Source: JAGVPT01 sp049578505
GTDB lineage: Bacteria; Bacteroidota; Ignavibacteria; UBA10030; UBA8401
Reading direction: 5' to 3'
NCBI GenBank assembly: GCA_049578505.1
Contig: JBAUMC010000024.1
Span: forward strand, 23,871-87,870
DNA: 64,000 bases
Position 1 is the stretch's first letter; every line of letters begins with the position of its first letter. The notes below the pieces were generated by a model. That model had not been told where the DNA came from. It worked only from the letters and a program-made list of their open reading frames with translations, and searched no databases. Positions 54,662-63,391 of the stretch are shown here, in pieces. The translations under genes were made by a program, and so were the position numbers.

Positions 54662-55198
54662 TTACCATCCCGAAACGGTTTCGATGAGGATGTCTTGTGT
54701 TACCTTGCTGACAGCCTGGTTGAGAGCAGTCGTCCGTGTTTCGCTGCTGGTGCTATACTCCCCCCAATTTGAAAAATCTTTCTCCCACACCTTTTTCCTT
54801 AACTTTAAATCCTGATATGTAACATGCACATTGATCGTTACACGCCGAGTGGTTACTTGTTCTCCCGGTGTAATAACTTGCGGCACATCCTGAACCGAAA
54901 TGATCGTCCCCTCCAGGATTGAATCCGCCGTATTCCGCTCTGCCATCTGCAAACTATTGTCGTTCACAAAAAGGTTAATCAAGCTTGTCGTAAAGTTCTC
55001 TTTAAGCCCCGGCTCGCCGAACCCGCTTTGGTCTTCAAATAACGGAATTGCGATTGTTTTCAAGTGGCTCGGAACGGACGAGCCCGAAAAAGAATACGCA
55101 CAGCCGGATAAAAAAATTAAAAATGAAAAATTAAAAATGAAAAGTGAAAAAAGAACGCCGTCAACAAGTTCTTTAATTTTCCAGTGTGAATTTTGCAT
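54662..55198 (-). CDS. lptE: LPS-assembly lipoprotein LptE
   Basis: 178 residues with lipobox FLSGC and the LptE features CAYSFSGSSVPSHLKTIAIPLFED, LKENFTTSLINLFVNDNSLQ and LEGTIISVQDVPQ. LptE plugs the LptD barrel and helps insert lipopolysaccharide in the outer membrane. Oddly, the hydrophobic core of the signal peptide (about residues 16-31) is encoded by an AT-rich near-repeat (55096-55147) similar to an intergenic segment upstream of nfo. It lies 2 bp after the sigma54 activator gene on the same strand. Confidence 0.88.
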   Translation of the reverse strand: MQNSHWKIKELVDGVLFSLFIFNFSFLIFLSGCAYSFSGSSVPSHLKTIAIPLFEDQSGFGEPGLKENFTTSLINLFVNDNSLQMAERNTADSILEGTIISVQDVPQVITPGEQVTTRRVTINVHVTYQDLKLRKKVWEKDFSNWGEYSTSSETRTTALNQAVSKVTQDILIETVSGW

Positions 55199-55200
55199 TA

Positions 55201-56412
55201 CTACTGCAATCCGTACTCTTTGATTTTTCTGTATAATGTCCGTTCGCTGATTTTCAGCGCCTGAGCGGCAAGACGGCGGTTGCCCTCGTACTTCTGCAGC
55301 GAACCGATAATCATCCGCCGTTCCATTTCTTCCAGCGAAATGTTTTCTTCTCCGGGAGCGCGGGGATGGACGATCGATGTATCTCGAATCTCTGTTCCGG
55401 CAGAGGAAGAGGCATCTCGCCGCATGAGCGCACTTGACCCGCCCGCGGCGTTGACCAGCAAGTTCTTCATATCAACGATGTCGGTTTTAAGGTCGACAAG
55501 CGCGCGGTAAATGAGTTCGCGTTCCGCAAAGTCGCTGGTCTTCGGGACGTAGACCGGCAAGTTGCGGTCGTCGCCGTTTGTCTGCAAGCCTTTGAGGTAT
55601 TTCCGGACATCGTTGTCGGTGAGGCGCTTTCCGTTTTCAATAACCAGCATGCTTTCAACGACGTTGCGGAGTTCGCGGACGTTGCCCGGCCAATAATATT
55701 GTGTCAACAATTCTAGCGCGTCGTCCGTAATTCCCAGAAACGTGATCGAGTTCTTCTCGGCAAAATCTTTTGCGAACTTGTTGAAGAAAAGGGGAATGTC
55801 TTCTCTTCGGTCCCTTAGCGGCGGGATACGGATGTTGACCGACCGCAGCCTGTAGAAGAGGTCGGGTCGAAAATGCTTGTTGTACATCTCACGTTCCAGG
55901 TCCTTGTTCGTTGCAGCGATGACCCGAACGTCAACCCGCTTTGCGGACGAAGAACCGACACGCATAAATTCTCCGTTTTCGAGAATGCGGAGAAATTTTA
56001 CCTGCGTTGCAATGGGCAATTCCCCGATTTCATCGAGGAAAATCGTTCCTCCGTCTGCAAGCTCAAAATACCCTTTGCGCGAATCGCTTGCTCCCGTGAA
56101 CGAACCCTTTTCATGCCCGAATAATTCGCTTTCGATGATTCCCTCGGGTATCGCGCCGCAGTTGACGGTGACGACCGGTTTGTGCGAACGTTTGCTTGCT
56201 GCGTGAATTGCTTGCCCGACGACTTCTTTTCCAACGCCGCTTTCACCGGTGATGAGAACGGTGATGTCGGTCGGTGCGACTTGCTGAATCACCTCCACGA
56301 TCTCCTGCATTTCCAGCGAATTGCCGATGATATTATGCTCTTCCTGAAACGTCGATGTCTCCACGCTTTCGTCTCCGTCTCTCACGTTATCTCGCGACAA
56401 TAATTGAGTCAA
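55201..56412 (-). CDS. Sigma54-dependent transcriptional activator without receiver domain
   Basis: 403 residues. A short N-terminus leads directly into the AAA+ domain: Walker A GESGVGKE, the sigma54-contact loop GSFTGA (GAFTGA variant), Walker B GGTIFLDEIGELP, and the arginine region FRPDLFYRLRSVNIRIPPLRDRREDIP. A C-terminal Fis-type helix-turn-helix follows (RRLAAQALKISERTLYRKIKEYGLQ). Lacking a sensory domain it may be constitutive or controlled by another protein. Its start overlaps the preceding SPOR gene by 26 bp. This order (miaB, activator, lptE) recurs in Chlorobi-like genomes to my knowledge, but targets are unknown. Confidence 0.92.
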   Translation of the reverse strand: MTQLLSRDNVRDGDESVETSTFQEEHNIIGNSLEMQEIVEVIQQVAPTDITVLITGESGVGKEVVGQAIHAASKRSHKPVVTVNCGAIPEGIIESELFGHEKGSFTGASDSRKGYFELADGGTIFLDEIGELPIATQVKFLRILENGEFMRVGSSSAKRVDVRVIAATNKDLEREMYNKHFRPDLFYRLRSVNIRIPPLRDRREDIPLFFNKFAKDFAEKNSITFLGITDDALELLTQYYWPGNVRELRNVVESMLVIENGKRLTDNDVRKYLKGLQTNGDDRNLPVYVPKTSDFAERELIYRALVDLKTDIVDMKNLLVNAAGGSSALMRRDASSSAGTEIRDTSIVHPRAPGEENISLEEMERRMIIGSLQKYEGNRRLAAQALKISERTLYRKIKEYGLQ

Positions 56413-57181
56413 TGTTGTATTTTAATTTCAATTCTGTGATAAAATCACGCGCTTCTTGTTCGCTAGGAAAATTCTCGATAGAAACCACATACAGGGTCTT
56501 CTCGCCGATCTTCTTTGGTGTGACAATTGCCGTTCTATTAATTGTAGAGAAAAACTCGATCTGCTTTTTTGCTTTTCTTTTTGTAGAAAAAGCACCGGTT
56601 TGTACCGCAAACTTGCGAACGGCCGAGACGGCTGCCGTTGAATCGGGGGCTTCCGTTTTTGCGGGTTCGGTAACGGTCGGCTGTGCTGCCTGTTGTTGTG
56701 CAGAAGTGTCGGCTTGCTTGGCCTCGGCCACAGGTTCCTGCTGAACCGCAACCGGCGTTTGTTCTTTTGCCGTTCCAACAACGTACAACGAGTTTGGATA
56801 TTGCTCCTTCAGCTGTTCAAATTTTTGGTCGGCGGTTTTGTAAAGTCCGACCGAATAATAATACTGGTATACCTTATAGAGTGCATCGTCCGCCCATTCA
56901 TTTTGCGGAAATTGGTCGACGATCGCCTGAAATTTTTTTACAGCAGCTTCGCCGTCTGTCGTAAGAATTGCATCAAGATAAGCGACGCCGGCATCGTTCG
57001 GGTATTGCTTTTCGAGACTCGGTAGTTCCACGCGAACCCGCTCTGCCTGGCCAGTGTATATAAAATCCAATCGTTTCCGCACATCGGCCTCCGGCATTTG
57101 TGCCAGGACGATTGCGGCGCCGAGAAAATGGAGCAGGAGTGAAAGATATGCTCCCCGGAAGTTTATCAGCGATAGGTTCAT
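56387..57181 (-). CDS. Exported SPOR-domain protein with TPR-like repeats
   Basis: 264 residues. A signal peptide (hydrophobic to about 27, ending VLAQ) is followed by TPR-like helices (VAYLDAILTTDGEAAVKKFQAI, WADDALYKVYQYYYSVGLYK), a glutamine/alanine/proline-rich linker and a C-terminal SPOR domain (about 190-262, FAVQTGAFSTKRKAKKQIEFF...TLYVVSIENFPSEQEARDFI). SPOR domains bind denuded glycan at the septum, suggesting a role in cell division or envelope turnover. It is second in the miaB operon. Confidence 0.88.
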   Translation of the reverse strand: MNLSLINFRGAYLSLLLHFLGAAIVLAQMPEADVRKRLDFIYTGQAERVRVELPSLEKQYPNDAGVAYLDAILTTDGEAAVKKFQAIVDQFPQNEWADDALYKVYQYYYSVGLYKTADQKFEQLKEQYPNSLYVVGTAKEQTPVAVQQEPVAEAKQADTSAQQQAAQPTVTEPAKTEAPDSTAAVSAVRKFAVQTGAFSTKRKAKKQIEFFSTINRTAIVTPKKIGEKTLYVVSIENFPSEQEARDFITELKLKYNIDSIIVAR

Positions 57182-57194
57182 AAAAAACCTGATG

Positions 57195-58544
57195 TCAACT
57201 GTTGACCGCTATGCGGTAGTTGTTCACACTCTGTAGATCTTTAATTATTGTTCCAAACAACGTTGCCGAATTGCATCTGTCAATTTTTATTTTGACAAGC
57301 TCGCCGACGCGCGAATCGTCTTTCGGAAAAACTGTGACTTTGTTGGTGTCGGTCCGTCCCATCCACTCATCGCAGGACTTCGCACTTTCCCGCTCCACGA
57401 GGATCTCAACCGTGGATCCGACAAGCTGTTGGTTTTTCTGGAGAGAAATATTTTGCTGGAGCTCTATGATTTCGTTCAATCGATCAACCTTTACTCCATC
57501 GGGGATGTCGTCGTCCATCTCCCACGCTTTTGTGTGCTCTCGCGGGGAATACTTGAACGTGAACGCGCCGTCGTATCCGACCTCCTGTATCACTTGGAGG
57601 GTTTGTTTGTGGTCATTCTCGGTTTCTGTGGGGAAGCCGGCGATAATGTCGGTAGAGAGCGTTGCATCGGGGATCCAAATTCGTATTTTTTCAACAAGCC
57701 CCAAGTATTGCTCAACAGTGTACGTCCTGTTCATTAATTGCAGAATCCGGTTCGAGCCTGATTGAACAGGAAGGTGAATGGAGTTACAGATATTTTCATT
57801 TTCAGCGATTGCACGGATGAGGCTCTCTGACATATCCTGAGGATGGGGGGTCATGAATCGGATGCGGATCGATCGGTTGACTTCGCTAACGCGACGGATC
57901 AGGTCTGCAAAATCAAATTCTCCATCGTGGTACGAATTTACGTTTTGCCCGAGCAGTGTAATTTCTTTGAAGCCGCGGTCGCTCAATCTCTGGACCTCAT
58001 CCACAATGCTCTGCAGTTTTCGGCTTCGTTCCCTGCCACGGGTGAACGGAACGACGCAGAAAGTGCAAAATTTATCACAGCCCCGCATGACCGAAATCCA
58101 CGCGTTGATACCTTCGGTTCGCAGCGGCATAATGTCGTCGTAATTTTCAACGCGGGAAAGCTTAACTGCAATCCCTCTTTGACCGTTGAAGGCATTTTCG
58201 ACTAGCTCCGGCAACTTTCGGTATTCGTCAGGACCGACAACCATGTCGACGACACTGCTTTTATCGATCAACTCGGTCCGCAATCGTTCCGCCATACATC
58301 CTAATACGCCTATAAGGACCCCGGGATTTTCACGTTTATAGTTCTTGAGAGTGCTGAGGCGTTGGCGCACACGTTGCTCGGCATTATCCCGCACGCTGCA
58401 TGTGTTGACGAAAATAATGTCTGCCTCGCCGGGATTTCTGGTTATTCCATATCCGGTGTCGTTCATGATGCTGAGGACGACTTCTGAGTCGGCCACATTC
58501 ATCTGGCAGCCGTATGTTTCCACGTAGACCTGTTTCTTCCGCAT
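57195..58544 (-). CDS. miaB: tRNA-2-methylthio-N6-dimethylallyladenosine synthase
   Basis: 449 residues from the ATG at 58542-58544, which gives the family start MRKKQVYVETYGCQMN; the frame opens 22 codons earlier (58610) with residues not typical of MiaB. It is a radical-SAM methylthiotransferase that adds the ms2 group to i6A37 of tRNAs. The UPF0004 domain cysteines (YGCQMN, NTCSVRD, GCMAE) bind one 4Fe-4S cluster; the radical-SAM triad is C-x3-C-x2-C in GCDKFCTFCVVPF. A C-terminal TRAM domain ends the protein (VGELVKIKIDRCNSATLFG). It heads the operon read toward the left. Confidence 0.96.
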   Translation of the reverse strand: MRKKQVYVETYGCQMNVADSEVVLSIMNDTGYGITRNPGEADIIFVNTCSVRDNAEQRVRQRLSTLKNYKRENPGVLIGVLGCMAERLRTELIDKSSVVDMVVGPDEYRKLPELVENAFNGQRGIAVKLSRVENYDDIMPLRTEGINAWISVMRGCDKFCTFCVVPFTRGRERSRKLQSIVDEVQRLSDRGFKEITLLGQNVNSYHDGEFDFADLIRRVSEVNRSIRIRFMTPHPQDMSESLIRAIAENENICNSIHLPVQSGSNRILQLMNRTYTVEQYLGLVEKIRIWIPDATLSTDIIAGFPTETENDHKQTLQVIQEVGYDGAFTFKYSPREHTKAWEMDDDIPDGVKVDRLNEIIELQQNISLQKNQQLVGSTVEILVERESAKSCDEWMGRTDTNKVTVFPKDDSRVGELVKIKIDRCNSATLFGTIIKDLQSVNNYRIAVNS

Positions 58545-58695
58545 AGATGCATTTTTTCCGCTTGAAATATACCCATTACCTGACAGATAGTCAACGGATT
58601 CAAGGTTCATTAATGAAAATTAATAAAAATCACTGATTTTCTGTCGAATTTCATTGAATTTATCTTGACAATTCGTCACACATCGGAAACATCCA

Positions 58696-58724
58696 TTGAA
58701 TCTCAACAATTGGAGGGCTATATT
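58696..58724 (+). promoter_or_regulatory. Predicted promoter of pta
   Basis: TTG at 58696-58698, a 20-nt spacer and TATATT at 58719-58724. The TTG is also the first codon of the longest open frame, which argues that translation really starts downstream, at 58789. Confidence 0.6.
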
Positions 58725-58788
58725 AAATAATCAAGGGCGAAGAAAAATCATTCGCATTAATCAAAATAGTCTCAACTTAACCCCCCTA

Positions 58789-59781
58789 ATGAAAATGAAT
58801 CCCAAAAATTTTATAACTGATATCCACCAAAAGGCAAAGCAATTGCATAAGACAATTGTGTTACCCGATGCGCTTGACCCGCGCGCACTTAAGGCAGCGC
58901 GAATTATTGTAGATAATGACCTTGCGGTTCCGATTCTCATCGGCGAGGAAGGACAAATACGTTCGAAGGCTAAGTCTGAGAATGTCTCACTACAAGGTGT
59001 GCGAGTTGTCGACCCGATGACATCGGAGAGGCTATCGGACTTCTCTCACATCTATTTCAATTTACGGAAGGAAAAAGGAATTCAGTTTACGGAAGCGCAA
59101 GAGGCGATGAAGAAGTCCCTCTTTTTCGGAGCAATGATGGTCAGGGAAGGTGGAGCCGACGGGAGTGTTGCAGGATCGATTTCGACAACCGGCAATGTGC
59201 TCAGGGCCGGGCTGCAGATCATCGGAGTGCAGGAGGGAATCAGCGTGGTTTCGAGTTTCTTTGTGATGGTGTTTCCGTTCCACATTTATACGTTTGCCGA
59301 TTGCGCGGTTGTGCCCGACCCGACGGCGGAGCAACTTGCCGACATTGCAATCACGACTGCAGAGAATCACCGGAAACTGACCGGAGAAGAGCCGCGTGTT
59401 GCGATGTTGTCGTTCTCCACAAAAGGGAGTGCGTCTCATCCATTGGTTGAAAAAGTACAACGCGCCACAGAACTGGCAAATAAGAAAAGTCCGGGCTTGA
59501 AATTAGACGGCGAACTTCAACTCGACGCAGCGATTGTTGCATCGGTGGCAAAACAAAAAGCACCAGAGAGCGGAGTTGCGGGGAACGCAAACGTTCTTAT
59601 CTTTCCCGACCTGAATGCGGGTAACATCGGCTACAAACTTGCTCAGCGCCTTGGCGGTGCCGAGGCCGTCGGCCCGATCGTGCAAGGATTGAAGCGACCG
59701 GCGTTCGACCTTTCACGCGGGTGCAGCGTCGACGACATCGTCAACGTTGTGGCGATCAATGCAGTTATAGGAGCGGCTTAA
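58789..59781 (+). CDS. pta: Phosphate acetyltransferase
   Basis: 330 residues from the ATG at 58789 (another at 58795). It interconverts acetyl-CoA and acetyl phosphate; with acetate kinase (not present here) it makes or uses acetate. Recognisable Pta motifs are TIVLPDALDPRALKAARII, FGAMMVREGGADGSVAGSISTTGNVLRAGLQIIG, VPDPTAEQLADIAI, ARVAMLSFSTKGSA, and the C-terminal NVLIFPDLNAGNIGYKLAQRLGGAEAVGPIVQGLKRP. Only the catalytic domain is present, without the N-terminal DRTGG regulatory module. It diverges from miaB and is convergent with the DUF2911 gene. Confidence 0.95.
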   Translation: MKMNPKNFITDIHQKAKQLHKTIVLPDALDPRALKAARIIVDNDLAVPILIGEEGQIRSKAKSENVSLQGVRVVDPMTSERLSDFSHIYFNLRKEKGIQFTEAQEAMKKSLFFGAMMVREGGADGSVAGSISTTGNVLRAGLQIIGVQEGISVVSSFFVMVFPFHIYTFADCAVVPDPTAEQLADIAITTAENHRKLTGEEPRVAMLSFSTKGSASHPLVEKVQRATELANKKSPGLKLDGELQLDAAIVASVAKQKAPESGVAGNANVLIFPDLNAGNIGYKLAQRLGGAEAVGPIVQGLKRPAFDLSRGCSVDDIVNVVAINAVIGAA

Positions 59782-59820
59782 AAAAACAGTATGCGACTTA
59801 TACGCTTGTATAAGTCGCAT
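59781..59820 (-). terminator. Strong terminator between pta and the DUF2911 gene
   Basis: ATGCGACTTATAC (59791-59803) and GTATAAGTCGCAT (59808-59820) form a perfect 13-bp stem with a 4-nt loop. On the minus strand seven bases of T follow close behind, so it mainly stops minus-strand transcription from the DUF2911 gene; it may also stop pta from the other side. Confidence 0.8.
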
Positions 59821-59829
59821 ACCGCATCG

Positions 59830-60678
59830 TTATCTTTTCTTCCACTGAGCAAGCAGGTCTTCTATTTCACTCGGATCGAACCGCGGGTTTGCGGCCTTAC
59901 CTACCGTTATCGCTTTCTCTGCGACCGAGATCGCATCGTCAACTTTGCCGCTTTGAGCCAGGAGCTCCGCCTTCATGCGAAGGTTTGAGGCATTTTCGTT
60001 GATGGCGATGGACTTCTCGACCGCTTCCATTCCTTTATCCCAATTTGTTTTTGAATTGAGGCAGAAGAGCCCATAGTTGTTATATTGCTGCCACGACATT
60101 GAAACAGCGGCCTTGTTGGCCTTTGCGAGGATCGCTTCGGTATTGACCTCTATCGTGACCGGAATTGCAATCTTCTCCCACCGCAGGACAAGCTTTACCG
60201 AACTTGCAGTCAAATCGCTGAAGCCGTACGAAAGCCATTCTTCATGCCACGCTGTTTCCGGTTTGACCGAAAACCTCAATGCATCTTTTGTAGAATCGTA
60301 CCTGAACGCTCCCCACTGAGGCTGGGTGTTGAAGATCACTGTCCACTCCCCATGAGTGGGGATTAAGAAAAAGCTGTATGCCCCAGCTTTGACCTGACTA
60401 CCGGCGATGGTGACATCATCACTGAAGCTCACCATAGTTGCTTCGTTGGCACCTGCTCGCCATACTTTGTCGTACGGAACGAGGCCGCCCCAAATTATTC
60501 TTCCTTTGACTCCGGGACGATGGTAAGTTACGGTGATTTCTGTTACCCCGACAGTCTGTGACAGCGTTGCAGCCGGGCTAATTTGAAACATTTTTTGCTG
60601 TGCACCTGCAACGTTGAAGGTAAGGAAAATTGCTACCACAATTGCTGACGCAAATATTTTTTCAACAGCCGTTTTCAT
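59830..60678 (-). CDS. DUF2911 exported protein
   Basis: 282 residues with a signal peptide (to about AGAQ) and Shine-Dalgarno AAGGAGA. The DUF2911 core is clear: VTVTYHRPGVKGRIIWGGLVPYDKVWRAGANEATMVSF, AGAYSFFLIPTHGEWTVIFN, and YDSTKDALRF. The C-terminal 90 residues carry TPR-like helices (SMSWQQYNNYGLFCLN, KGMEAVEKSIAINENASNLRMKAELL). The family is common in Bacteroidota and has no established function; it is periplasmic or secreted. It is followed by a strong terminator. Confidence 0.88.
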   Translation of the reverse strand: MKTAVEKIFASAIVVAIFLTFNVAGAQQKMFQISPAATLSQTVGVTEITVTYHRPGVKGRIIWGGLVPYDKVWRAGANEATMVSFSDDVTIAGSQVKAGAYSFFLIPTHGEWTVIFNTQPQWGAFRYDSTKDALRFSVKPETAWHEEWLSYGFSDLTASSVKLVLRWEKIAIPVTIEVNTEAILAKANKAAVSMSWQQYNNYGLFCLNSKTNWDKGMEAVEKSIAINENASNLRMKAELLAQSGKVDDAISVAEKAITVGKAANPRFDPSEIEDLLAQWKKR

Positions 60679-60739
60679 AGATCATCTCCTTATAGTGTGA
60701 TGGGTTGATAGAAGTAACAATCGCAACGGAATTCAAGAT

Positions 60740-61114
60740 TTATTCGACCCCTTTCCATACACTCCAGGCCAACCAGAGCCAGCCGATCAAGAAAGAAAGC
60801 CCGCCTAGGGGTGTAACGGCGCCAAACCATTTGATGTCGCTGAGTGCAAGAGCATAGAGGCTTCCGGAGAAGAGTACTATACCGGCAAAAAACCACCAGC
60901 CAGACGCAGCTGCTCCAGCCAGGTTCCACGAATGCAGTGCCCAGGCAACAACGATCAATCCGATCGCGTGATACATTTGATACCTCACGCCGACCTCAAA
61001 AACCTGCAGCATGTCCGGAGAAAGTTTATTCTTCAACGCATGAGCGCCGAATGCCCCAATCGCCACGCCAAGAAAGGAAAAAAGGCAACCGAGGAGAAAA
61101 AATATCTTTGTCAT
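60740..61114 (-). CDS. DUF423 integral membrane protein
   Basis: About 124 residues from the ATG at 61112-61114 (a GTG two codons earlier is the alternative). Four hydrophobic helices, with the family hallmark LGVAIGAFGAHALKNKLSPDMLQVFEVGVRYQMYHAIGLI near the N-terminus and APLGGLSFLIGWL-type C-terminus. Small YwdK-like inner-membrane proteins of unknown function. The gene appears monocistronic. Confidence 0.9.
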   Translation of the reverse strand: MTKIFFLLGCLFSFLGVAIGAFGAHALKNKLSPDMLQVFEVGVRYQMYHAIGLIVVAWALHSWNLAGAAASGWWFFAGIVLFSGSLYALALSDIKWFGAVTPLGGLSFLIGWLWLAWSVWKGVE

Positions 61115-61218
61115 AATCACTCAGTGAAAAATCGATTGACAATAATCAACGATCAGTAACACGATGTGTGGAGAGAGAAATTGTGCCGGATTTCTTCAAT
61201 TGCACCGCTTTTTAAATT

Positions 61219-63381
61219 TCAGAGCATTCCGCTTCGCTTCCTCAGGAACCATTCGAATCCCAATAACGCAACAATAACCGAAAGGAGTGACGGAAGGTTC
61301 CATAGTTCGAACTCACTTGCCGTAGTCTCTTCTCCCGGTTTCATGGAAGGGCGGCTTACAAGATCATGAATTAACTTGTCGAATTGCGTGCCGTCTGCGT
61401 ATTCGCCCCCGGAGACGGCTGCAAGTTGTTCGAGCAAAGCTTTGTTCAATTTTGTGTCCGAGAATTCGATTGATTGTTCACCGACAGAAAATCGTCCCCC
61501 GGATTTCCCAAGGTCAGTCCCGTCGGCTTTTGCCGTCGCTGTGAAAGAGTACTCACCTTCGGGGAGCGCTTCAATTTGCCCCTCGTATTGTCCGTTCTCA
61601 ATAGGACGCAGGATCGTTTCGAAATGCTGTTGGGATGATAAGGCCGTAGCTTCAACATGGATGTCGGCATCATCGAGCGGTTCATAGTTGGCGTTGTAGG
61701 CCTCTCCGAGGAAATCAACCGCCTCCCCCTGTGAAAAAATTTCTTTCGAGGGTTCAATCCGCAACTGCTTGTTGTCGTCCCTCGTAACAAGCCATCGGAC
61801 GGCATTAGAGATCCATGGGTCGAAAAAATTTTCCGTCTCAGGGCTTGCGCCAGCGAGTAATTTCCATCGCCAGATACCATATCCCAAAACGGCAATGGAC
61901 TTCATCTGCATAATGCTTCGCGCTACAATCAGAGGGTTATCGATTGCTACACCCTGAACCTTCGTGGTTACAAGGACTAATGCTTCGGGCTTTGCCTTAA
62001 ATGTTGCAAGCGATGAAAAAATAGGGGGAAGCTTGTTCCAATCGAACGAAGAATTTTCAGTCGATTGAACAAGAACGTCATATTGTTGCTGGGCCGGTAT
62101 ATTGGGGAATACGAGCTGTTCATCGATTCTGTCGGTCGATGTGGTGAAAGGTAAAATGGAGGCGAGTTCTCCGAACCTATGAATATCCAGAGTGCGGCTG
62201 ATAATGAACAACAGCGGCAATCTCCGCGCGGTGACAGCCTTTGAAATAAGCTGAGTTGCAAACGGAGATGTTGTCTCCGTCGGGAAACCGATGAGGACGA
62301 TGCACTCTGCAGACGCTAACCCCGCGAACTGCGAAAGGGGCTGGTTGGCGAACTGGCCGCTGGGCTGCTGGACAGCAAGAGAGGATTCAATATTAGGGTC
62401 TGCGTGCAAGCTTTGCATAATGGCTGAGACATCGGCACTCGGTGCGCCGGCTATGACGGCGACGCGCATTTTGTTTTTTAGAATTTTTACATACACCGAT
62501 TTCGCATTATTTTTTTTCGTCACCTCGCCCCGCTCTGCAGGGACGCTTACGGTATATTTTTTGACCCCGGTCGCCGTCGGTGTAAAAGTGAAGTGGATGG
62601 AATATTCAGCCGTACTGCTTGAGGCCGAAGGAGGAAGAGTGACAAACCGCTGGTCGATTTGTTTTCCATCCTCAAGCAAGTTGACCGGGAGTTTCCTGTT
62701 TTCAAATCCCGAGACCTTGATCGTTGCATCGATCGGCACCGTGGACTGGATATACGTGATGGAATTTGTCAGCAATTTTTCAACGACAATATCTTTTTGC
62801 TCCAGGGAATCGCCGATACCTGCGCAGAAAATCGGGATGGCAATTTTTCCCGCTTCATCCAGTGGGTTTTCGCCGGCATTGTAATTGCCGTCGCTTAGGA
62901 GGAGAATGGCCTTCAATTGCGGGAGTGATTTATTTTTGAGCGAACGAAGCGCAGATGCGATATCGGTTGTCATTCCGTCAACGCGGAGAGAATCTTTGTC
63001 GATCCCATGGAGCGACGGCGAGAAAGTGTAAAGCTCCACATGCGCAGCTGACGACAGCCGATTCAGTGTTTGGCCTGAGATCATTGACCGGAGCAGCTGT
63101 TCCCGGTTTCCCGCCCCGTCCGTGATGGACATACTGAGAGAGTTGTCAACAAGAACAGCAACCGCTGGTTGCAACGTTGATCTGCGGGTGAGTGTAAAGA
63201 GTGGTTCGCACAGAACAAAAATCATGAGTGTGAGGGCCAGTCCGCGGAGAGTACTCAGAAGATAACGCTTGAATGGAGGAACCGGAGGAACCGTGTTGCG
63301 GTAGGTGTAGAAAGAAGCCGCCACACCCGAAGCGGCAGCGATAAGAAAAACATGCCATGGAATTTGAAAAGAAAGGGACAA
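61219..63381 (-). CDS. Large membrane protein with von Willebrand factor A domain
   Basis: 720 residues. Two membrane helices at the N-terminus (about 8-25 and 42-62) are followed by a VWA-like domain with a MIDAS-type DNSLS motif (AVAVLVDNSLSMSI) and AILLLSDGNYN. The middle contains beta-sandwich segments and a glutamine-amidotransferase-like fold (APSADVSAIMQSL...ECIVLIGFPTE), and a final helix (LLSVIVALLGFEWFLRKR) ends the chain. The layout resembles Bat/YfbK-like proteins found in Bacteroidota. No MoxR ATPase gene is visible; it could lie to the right. Function unknown. Confidence 0.82.
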   Translation of the reverse strand: MSLSFQIPWHVFLIAAASGVAASFYTYRNTVPPVPPFKRYLLSTLRGLALTLMIFVLCEPLFTLTRRSTLQPAVAVLVDNSLSMSITDGAGNREQLLRSMISGQTLNRLSSAAHVELYTFSPSLHGIDKDSLRVDGMTTDIASALRSLKNKSLPQLKAILLLSDGNYNAGENPLDEAGKIAIPIFCAGIGDSLEQKDIVVEKLLTNSITYIQSTVPIDATIKVSGFENRKLPVNLLEDGKQIDQRFVTLPPSASSSTAEYSIHFTFTPTATGVKKYTVSVPAERGEVTKKNNAKSVYVKILKNKMRVAVIAGAPSADVSAIMQSLHADPNIESSLAVQQPSGQFANQPLSQFAGLASAECIVLIGFPTETTSPFATQLISKAVTARRLPLLFIISRTLDIHRFGELASILPFTTSTDRIDEQLVFPNIPAQQQYDVLVQSTENSSFDWNKLPPIFSSLATFKAKPEALVLVTTKVQGVAIDNPLIVARSIMQMKSIAVLGYGIWRWKLLAGASPETENFFDPWISNAVRWLVTRDDNKQLRIEPSKEIFSQGEAVDFLGEAYNANYEPLDDADIHVEATALSSQQHFETILRPIENGQYEGQIEALPEGEYSFTATAKADGTDLGKSGGRFSVGEQSIEFSDTKLNKALLEQLAAVSGGEYADGTQFDKLIHDLVSRPSMKPGEETTASEFELWNLPSLLSVIVALLGFEWFLRKRSGML

Positions 63382-63391
63382 GGGTTTTGAA

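Noticed and set aside
58696..58788. Longer N-terminus for pta from TTG 58696
   Set aside because: The TTG coincides with the -33 promoter element, and the extra 31 residues do not match the Pta family start, which fits the ATG at 58789.
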